Shown piece by piece: positions 58,906-64,000 of a DNA stretch of 64,000 nucleotides. The stretch comes from Rhodococcus spelaei (GTDB lineage: Bacteria > Actinomycetota > Actinomycetes > Mycobacteriales > Mycobacteriaceae), in NCBI RefSeq assembly GCF_006704125.1, contig NZ_VIGH01000001.1:434001-498000 (forward strand), written 5' to 3'. The notes beneath the pieces are model-generated. The model was not told where the DNA came from and ran no database searches. It saw only the letters and a list, made by a program, of their open reading frames with translations. The translations under genes and the position numbers were made by a program. The first letter of the stretch is position 1, and every line of letters begins with the position of its first letter.

Positions 58906-59805
58906 ATGGATGTCGAACGCTTGCGAGTGTTGCGCGAGCTTGCCGATCGCGGCACCGTCTCCGCCACCGCGGCGGCCCTGTCGCTCACGCCGTCGGCGGT
59001 CTCCCAGCAGCTCAAGATCCTCGCGCGGGAGGCCGGGGTGCCGATTCTCGAGCCGGACGGCCGGCGCCTGCGACTGACCGACGCCGGCCAGGCCCTGGTC
59101 CTGCGCGCGGAGGACGTGCTCGCGGCGCTGGCCCGGGCGGACGCGGAGATGGCGTCGTACCGCCGCTCGCCGCGGGGTCGGGTTCGGGTGGCGATGTTCC
59201 CGTCCGGTGCGGCGCTGCTGCTGCCGCGGGTGCTGTCCCGGATCGCGGAGTCGGGAGTCGAGATCGACGCGCAGGACGTGGACGAGCCCGCCTCGTCGGT
59301 GCCTCAGTTGCTGGCGGACTTCGACGTGATCCTCACGCACCGCGACGAGCGCGCGCCGTCGCTGATCTCACCGCGGGTGCGGCTCGAGCCGATCCTGCGC
59401 GAACCGATCGACCTGGTGCTGCCGCCGGACCACGCGTTGGCGGGCAGGCCCGCGGTGGGCCTCGACGAGCTGGCCGAGGAGAGCTGGATCAGCGTGCGCG
59501 GCGGATTCCCCGTCGACGACGTGCTGCAGTCGGTGGCCGCCGCGACCGGCGTGCAACCGCGGGTCGTGCAGCGGATCAACGACTTTCGGGTGATCGAGGA
59601 ACTCGTCCTCGGCGGTCACGGCGTCGCGCTGATGCCCCGGTACGTGCCGTCCCATCGCGGCCTGGTGAGCAAGCGTCTGGCAGGTGTGCGCGCGGCCCGG
59701 ATCTACGAGCTCGCGACCCGCCCGGCGGCGGTCGAGCGGCCGGCCGTGCTCGCGGTGCTGGACGCATTCCGGTCCGCGGCCGCCGGGGTCTCCACCGCGA
59801 GTTAG
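58906..59805 (+). CDS. LysR-type transcriptional regulator
   Basis: A 299-residue LysR protein with an N-terminal helix-turn-helix (LRVLRELADRGTVSATAAALSLTPSAVSQQLKILARE) and an effector domain. The layout ARADAEMASYRRSPRGRVRVAMFPSGAALLLPRVL is common in actinobacterial members. Divergent from the EamA transporter gene, its probable target. No effector can be named. Confidence 0.9.
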   Translation: MDVERLRVLRELADRGTVSATAAALSLTPSAVSQQLKILAREAGVPILEPDGRRLRLTDAGQALVLRAEDVLAALARADAEMASYRRSPRGRVRVAMFPSGAALLLPRVLSRIAESGVEIDAQDVDEPASSVPQLLADFDVILTHRDERAPSLISPRVRLEPILREPIDLVLPPDHALAGRPAVGLDELAEESWISVRGGFPVDDVLQSVAAATGVQPRVVQRINDFRVIEELVLGGHGVALMPRYVPSHRGLVSKRLAGVRAARIYELATRPAAVERPAVLAVLDAFRSAAAGVSTAS

Positions 59806-59818
59806 CGACCGAGAACGA

Positions 59819-59852
59819 GAGAACTCCGGGCGCCGAAGCACCCGGAGTTCTC
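59819..59852. terminator. Bidirectional terminator
   Basis: GAGAACTCCGGG (59819-59830) pairs perfectly with CCCGGAGTTCTC (59841-59852) between the convergent LysR and SHOCT-protein genes. Confidence 0.7.
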
Positions 59853-59872
59853 GTCGCGACGGTCGGCGGTCG

Positions 59873-60247
59873 CTACGCGAGTGCCTTCGCCTTGAGTGCC
59901 TGGAACTCCGCCTCGGTGATGGTGCCGTTGTCGAGCAGTGCCTTCGCGTCCGCGATGTGCTCGGCGGGCGACTTCCCAGCGACCTGCCGGATGTACGCGT
60001 CCTGCTGGTCCTTGGCGTGCTGCGCCGCTCGCACCGAACGCTTCGTCATCTTGTCGCCGTTGACGATCAGGTAGACGAGTGCGGTGAGGAACGGCACGAA
60101 GATGAGGAAGACGACCCAGATCGCCTTGACCCAGCCCGAGGCCTTCTCGTCGCGGAACAGGTCGCCGATGATCGAGAAGAGCAGCATCAGGTACGCGATG
60201 AACGCGAAACTGACGATGATGTACCAGATGATGTCCCAGAAAGACAT
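59873..60247 (-). CDS. PLDc_N/SHOCT-domain small membrane protein
   Basis: The 124-residue protein has two hydrophobic spans (FWDIIWYIIVSFAFIAYLMLLFSIIG and GWVKAIWVVFLIFVPFLTALVYLI), the PLDc_N pattern, a linker and a C-terminal SHOCT motif (ADAKALLDNGTITEAEFQALKAKAL). SHOCT motifs occur in many small proteins and are thought to bring partners together. Divergent from a DUF6325 gene and close to another SHOCT protein, a conserved actinobacterial grouping. Confidence 0.87.
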   Translation of the reverse strand: MSFWDIIWYIIVSFAFIAYLMLLFSIIGDLFRDEKASGWVKAIWVVFLIFVPFLTALVYLIVNGDKMTKRSVRAAQHAKDQQDAYIRQVAGKSPAEHIADAKALLDNGTITEAEFQALKAKALA

Positions 60248-60395
60248 GTGCGTCCTCGCTTCACGTTTCGATTCGATTGTTCGCCTGAGGATTGCAGATC
60301 GAAGGGGAGTTCGCCTCACTCTTCGGAGGTGAAAAACCCGATGTTCGTGGGATTTAGCCGCACCCTGCGCCGCGGAATCACGCAGAATGGACCAC

Positions 60396-60821
60396 ATGAC
60401 TCAGGCAGTGAACATCGGTCCGGTGGAGTTGGTCGTACTGACCTTTCCCGGCTCCCGGGTGGACGAGGCGACAATTCAGGCCATCCAGGAGGTGGTGGCA
60501 CAGGGGTACGTCACCCTCCTCGACCTCGTCTACATCGCCAAGGACGAGGCTGGGAACGTCACCCAGGTTGACGTCGACGAGGACCTCGACGACATCGGAC
60601 TCGCGATCCTGTCGATCGAGGCGAAGGCGCTGATCAGCGACGAGGACCTCGACGTGGTTCGCGACTCGCTCGAACCGGGTACCTCGGCGGCAGTGGTGGT
60701 CTACGAGGAGTCCTGGGCCCGCAACGTCGCCACCGCCGTCGGCGCGGCGGGTGGGGAGGTGGCGCTGCACGTGCAGATCCCGAGGGACGACGTCCTCGCC
60801 GCGCTCGACGCGGCGCTCTGA
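60396..60821 (+). CDS. DUF6325/DUF1269-like protein
   Basis: The 141-residue cytosolic protein reads NIGPVELVVLTFPGSRVDEATIQAIQEVVAQGYVTLLDLVYIAKDE, with ferredoxin-like alternation and ESWARNVATAVGAAGGEVALHVQIPRDDVLAALDAAL at its end. This matches the DUF6325 group, seen with SHOCT proteins. An ATG 9 bases earlier is also in frame. The function is unknown. It is 40 bases upstream of the next SHOCT gene and likely cotranscribed. Confidence 0.8.
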   Translation: MTQAVNIGPVELVVLTFPGSRVDEATIQAIQEVVAQGYVTLLDLVYIAKDEAGNVTQVDVDEDLDDIGLAILSIEAKALISDEDLDVVRDSLEPGTSAAVVVYEESWARNVATAVGAAGGEVALHVQIPRDDVLAALDAAL

Positions 60822-60861
60822 CCACGACACCGACTCACTCATTTCTCGACAGGAGATTCCC

Positions 60862-61185
60862 ATGGTTTTCAGGGCAGGACGCGTCGGACGTCCCGGATTG
60901 CTCGGCACGGTCGCGCGTACCGCGGTGGTCGCGGGGACGGCGCGTGCGACAGCGAATGCAGTCGACCGTCGGGCGCAGCAGAAGGCGGCGGAGCAGCAGG
61001 CCTATGCGCAGCAGCAGGCGCAGGCACAGCAGCAGAACTACCCGCCCTTGCCGCCCGAGCCCGAGACGGCGGCGCCCGCTGGCGACGATCTCATCGCCAA
61101 GCTGCAGCAACTAGGGCAGCTGCATCAGTCGGGTGTGCTGACCGACGACGAGTTCGCCGCAGCCAAGGCGAAGTTGCTCGGATAG
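60862..61185 (+). CDS. SHOCT-domain protein
   Basis: The 107-residue protein has a basic, moderately hydrophobic N-terminus (GRVGRPGLLGTVARTAVVAGTARATANAVDRR), a Gln/Ala-rich middle (AYAQQQAQAQQQN) and a C-terminal SHOCT motif (LIAKLQQLGQLHQSGVLTDDEFAAAKAKLLG). AGGAGA precedes the ATG. It pairs with the DUF6325 gene upstream. A membrane-associated adapter role is plausible. Confidence 0.87.
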   Translation: MVFRAGRVGRPGLLGTVARTAVVAGTARATANAVDRRAQQKAAEQQAYAQQQAQAQQQNYPPLPPEPETAAPAGDDLIAKLQQLGQLHQSGVLTDDEFAAAKAKLLG

Positions 61186-61285
61186 TCGCGGCTCCGCCGC
61201 CCGTGCGCGCGTTGTACCCCGCCTGGGGTGCAGGGCGCGCACAGTTCCTCGAAGCGCAGGCACCCTGAGCGGGAGGTATTCACCG

Positions 61286-63196
61286 ATGACGACTCCTCAC
61301 GATGCGACCACGGCGATCGAAACAGGCAATTCGGCAGTGGCGGGCAGTCTTCCGTTCTCCGACGAGTCCGACCTGGCGGACGCCGAACGCGGGTTCATCG
61401 CTGCGCTGGTCCCCGGAGTGGTCACGGCCGACGACGGAACGGTGGTGTGGGACAACGACTCCTACGCATTCCTGGATGAACCGTGCCCGCCGACCGCGAA
61501 TCCGAGCCTCTGGCGTCAGTCCGGACTGGTCGCGAAGCAGGGACTGTACGAGGTCACCGAGCGGATCTACCAGGTCCGCGGACTGGACCTGTCGAACATG
61601 ACTCTGGTCGAAGGCGAGGCCGGGGTCATCGTCATAGACCCGCTGATCTCCGCAGAGACCGCCGCGGCGGCGCTCGCGCTCTACCGCGAGCATCGCGGCG
61701 ACCGGCCGGTCGTCGCCGTGATCTACACCCACTCGCACATCGACCACTTCGGCGGAGTCAAGGGCGTCACCACCGCGGAGGACGTGGCGGCGGGCCGCTG
61801 CGTGATCGTCGCCCCGGCCGGGCTCGTCGAGCATGCCGTCGCGGAGAACGTCTACGCGGGAACGGCAATGGGTCGGCGAGCGGCGTACATGTACGGCGCA
61901 GCGCTGCCCCGCGGACCTCGCGGCGCGATCGGCGCCGGCCTCGGGCAGACCACCTCCACCGGAACTCCGACACTCATCAATCCGACTGTGCACGTGTCGA
62001 AGACGGGCCAGATGGACACCATCGACGGGGTGCGCATCGAGTTCCAGATGACGCCGGGTACCGAGGCGCCCGCCGAGATGAACTTCTACTTCCCGGACCT
62101 GCGCGCGCTGTGCATGGCGGAGAACGCGACCCACACGCTGCACAACCTGCTGACCCTGCGCGGCGCGGTCGTCCGCGACCCGCACGTGTGGTCCAAATAC
62201 CTGACCGAGTCGATCAACAAATACGCCGCGAAGTCGGACGTCCTGTTCGCCTCGCACCACTGGCCGACCTGGGGCACCGAGCGCCTCACCGAGTTCCTGT
62301 CCGTGCAGCGGGACCTCTACGGCTACCTGCACGATCAGACGCTGCGCCGGATCAACAAGGGTCACACCGGAATCGAGATCGCCGAGGAGTTCGAGCTGCC
62401 GCCCGCCGTGGCACAGGCCTGGCACACGCACGGCTACTACGGTTCGATCAGTCACAACGTCAAGGCCATCTACCAGCGCTACATGGGCTGGTTCGACGGT
62501 AATCCCGCACACTTGTGGGAACATCCTCCGGTCGAGTCGGCGAAGCGGCACGTCGAGTTCATGGGCGGATCGCCCGAGGTGCTGCGCAAGGCCCGGGAGT
62601 CGTTCGCGGCCGGGGATTTCCGTTGGACCGCGCAGGTGGTGAACTACGTGATCTTCGCGGAGCCCGACAACGCGGAGGCGCGGGCGCTGCAGGCCGACAC
62701 CCTCGAACAGCTCGGCTACGGAGCCGAGAACGGCACCTGGCGGAACTTCTTCCTGACGGGAGCATACGAGCTGCGCAACGGTCCGGTGGGGACGCCGACC
62801 ACGACCTCGGCGCAGGACATCGCAGCCGCGCTCACGGTGGAGCAGGTGTTCGACGCGATGTCACTGCGGATCGACGGACCGCGGGCCTGGTCGGCGCGCA
62901 TCGTCATCGACTGGAAGATCACCGACGAGAACGTCGTGCACCGGACCGAACTGCGCAACGGGCTGCTGGTGCACTGGGACGTCGACGATGCGGGAGTCGA
63001 CGGCGAATCCACCGCTGCCGACGCCACATTCACGTTGGCTCGGCCGATGCTGCTCGGTGTCCTGGTAGGCGGCGTGGACCTGCCGACGGCGATCGGCGAC
63101 GGCAGCGTCGTCGCCGAGGGCGACCTGGCGAAGCTGGCGGAACTCGCCGGCTACCTCGACGACCCGGACCCGGATTTCGCCATCGTGACCCCGTAG
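61286..63196 (+). CDS. Linear primary-alkylsulfatase family protein, SdsA1-like
   Basis: This 636-residue metallo-beta-lactamase-fold enzyme has the zinc motif YTHSHIDHFGGVKGV, ligands in CMAENATHTLHNL and the SASHHWPTWG-like FASHHWPTWGTERL block. A helical dimerisation region (ESAKRHVEFMGGSPEVLRKARESF) and a C-terminal SCP2-like domain follow, as in SdsA1. The family hydrolyses alkyl sulfates such as SDS to alcohol and sulfate, a sulfur source. No signal peptide is seen, unlike SdsA1, so it may act in the cytoplasm. AGCGGGAGG precedes the ATG. Confidence 0.92.
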   Translation: MTTPHDATTAIETGNSAVAGSLPFSDESDLADAERGFIAALVPGVVTADDGTVVWDNDSYAFLDEPCPPTANPSLWRQSGLVAKQGLYEVTERIYQVRGLDLSNMTLVEGEAGVIVIDPLISAETAAAALALYREHRGDRPVVAVIYTHSHIDHFGGVKGVTTAEDVAAGRCVIVAPAGLVEHAVAENVYAGTAMGRRAAYMYGAALPRGPRGAIGAGLGQTTSTGTPTLINPTVHVSKTGQMDTIDGVRIEFQMTPGTEAPAEMNFYFPDLRALCMAENATHTLHNLLTLRGAVVRDPHVWSKYLTESINKYAAKSDVLFASHHWPTWGTERLTEFLSVQRDLYGYLHDQTLRRINKGHTGIEIAEEFELPPAVAQAWHTHGYYGSISHNVKAIYQRYMGWFDGNPAHLWEHPPVESAKRHVEFMGGSPEVLRKARESFAAGDFRWTAQVVNYVIFAEPDNAEARALQADTLEQLGYGAENGTWRNFFLTGAYELRNGPVGTPTTTSAQDIAAALTVEQVFDAMSLRIDGPRAWSARIVIDWKITDENVVHRTELRNGLLVHWDVDDAGVDGESTAADATFTLARPMLLGVLVGGVDLPTAIGDGSVVAEGDLAKLAELAGYLDDPDPDFAIVTP

Positions 63197-63306
63197 GGCG
63201 CTGGGTCGTGGGGGCGACGCGCGATCGTTCCTGCTGAGGAGTCGGCCGAAACGCGGTGTCCGAAAGCCGCCAGACAGGTGCGTCGAGTGCTGCGAGATTA
63301 GTTCTC

Positions 63307-64000
63307 ATGGAACTCACGTTGAAGAACAAGACAGCGGTTGTCACCGGTGGTAGCAAGGGAATTGGGCTCGCGATCACCGCGGCGCTCGCGGCCGAAGGTG
63401 CGAGCGTGGTGGTCGGATCGCGGGGCAGCACTCCGGAGCTCGATGTGCTCGTCGCGGAGCGCGGGGTCACGGTGGTACCCGTCGATCTCGCGACCGCGAA
63501 CGGACCCGCGGAACTGATCCGAGCGGCGCAGGAGGCATACGGCGGCGTCGACATCCTGGTGAACAACGTCGGCGCCAGCGAACCGGCGGAGTCGATCGTC
63601 GGCTTCACGGACGAGCAGTGGCAGCGGATCTTCGACGTCACCTTCTTCAGTGCCGTGCGGTCGGTGCGTGCCGCGATCCCGGCCATGGAGGGCCGTGGGG
63701 GCGGCGCCATCGTCAACATCGGGTCGCTCAACGCCCGGTTGCCCGCAGGCATGATCGCGCCTTACAGCGCGGCGAAGGCCGCCCTGAGCAACTTCGGCAA
63801 GGCCCTCTCGGAGGAGTTCGCGCCGAAGGGCATCCGGGTCAACACAGTCTCGCCGGGACCGGTGCGTACTCCGCTGTGGACCGCGCCGGGCGGATTCGCC
63901 CACATGTTCGCGGACCAGGCGGGCACCACGGTGGACGACGTCATGAACCGGATGCTGCCGGAAACGATGGGGATCACCACGGGCCGGATCAGCGAGCCGT
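63307..64000 (+). CDS. SDR-family oxidoreductase, cut by the window end
   Basis: The first 231 codons of a classical short-chain dehydrogenase: VVTGGSKGIGLAI (NAD(P) loop), NNVGAS, NIGSLNARLPAGMIAPYSAAKAALSNF (Ser, Tyr, Lys catalytic set) and VSPGPVRTPLW. The end lies beyond the window. The substrate is unknown. It follows the alkylsulfatase by 110 bases in the same direction, so oxidation of the released alcohol is conceivable but not shown. Confidence 0.9.
   Translation, partial: MELTLKNKTAVVTGGSKGIGLAITAALAAEGASVVVGSRGSTPELDVLVAERGVTVVPVDLATANGPAELIRAAQEAYGGVDILVNNVGASEPAESIVGFTDEQWQRIFDVTFFSAVRSVRAAIPAMEGRGGGAIVNIGSLNARLPAGMIAPYSAAKAALSNFGKALSEEFAPKGIRVNTVSPGPVRTPLWTAPGGFAHMFADQAGTTVDDVMNRMLPETMGITTGRISEP

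Overview
The window is high-GC, almost fully coding actinobacterial chromosome. It carries mycolata-type lipid genes (a diiron acyl desaturase like DesA, a cyclopropane-synthase/FAD-oxidoreductase pair, fadA-fadB, an MMPL transporter), mycothiol-type DinB proteins and many GTG starts and apparently leaderless promoters. Rhodococcus or a close Nocardiaceae relative is the best guess; the genus is inferred, not proven.

Layout. 1-960: edge of an integrated element, with a DUF1778/GNAT toxin-antitoxin pair ending at a tRNA 3'-end remnant. 1.1-9.3 kb: TetR regulator, YceI-like protein, sterol-desaturase-like hydroxylase, a four-gene type VII-secretion-flavoured operon, a lipoprotein and an MMPL transporter. 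9.5-11.4 kb: sulfonate monooxygenase gene with a 24-residue leader peptide, facing an Rrf2 regulator. 11.5-15.1 kb: heterodimeric ABC exporter. 15.2-19.3 kb: a queuosine salvage and modification group (tgt, a YhhQ-type precursor transporter, gluQ). 19.4-23.0 kb: aldolase, PfkB kinase, amine oxidase and SRPBCC operon of unknown purpose. 23.1-24.3 kb: two tiny amphipathic-peptide genes. 24.5-24.8 kb: tRNA-Ser(GGA) and SRP RNA.

From 24.8 to 57.8 kb the backbone follows, as I recall it, the Mycobacterium tuberculosis Rv3722c-Rv3712 order: aspartate aminotransferase, dnaX, the cfa/FAD-oxidase pair, an SRPBCC protein, amidase, ybaB, recR, gatD, murT. It is broken by accessory blocks: 26.1-30.8 kb (glycosylase-like protein, hydrolase, amt, RibD-like reductase), 33.3-39.9 kb (esterase, desaturase, fadAB under a KstR-like operator), an IS481-type insertion at 43.5-44.6 kb, and 46.4-55.7 kb (recR remnant, two tandem secreted proteins, ndh, two tandem secretory lipases). 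57.9-64 kb: EamA exporter with divergent LysR, a SHOCT/DUF6325 small-protein group, a linear alkylsulfatase and the start of an SDR gene.

The main themes are lipid and envelope metabolism, tRNA-queuosine modification, sulfur-source use (SsuD, alkylsulfatase) and DNA replication/recombination. The least explained items are the paired 40-41-residue amphipathic peptides, the cysteine-ending leader peptide, the duplicated secreted-protein cassette and the aldolase/kinase/oxidase operon.
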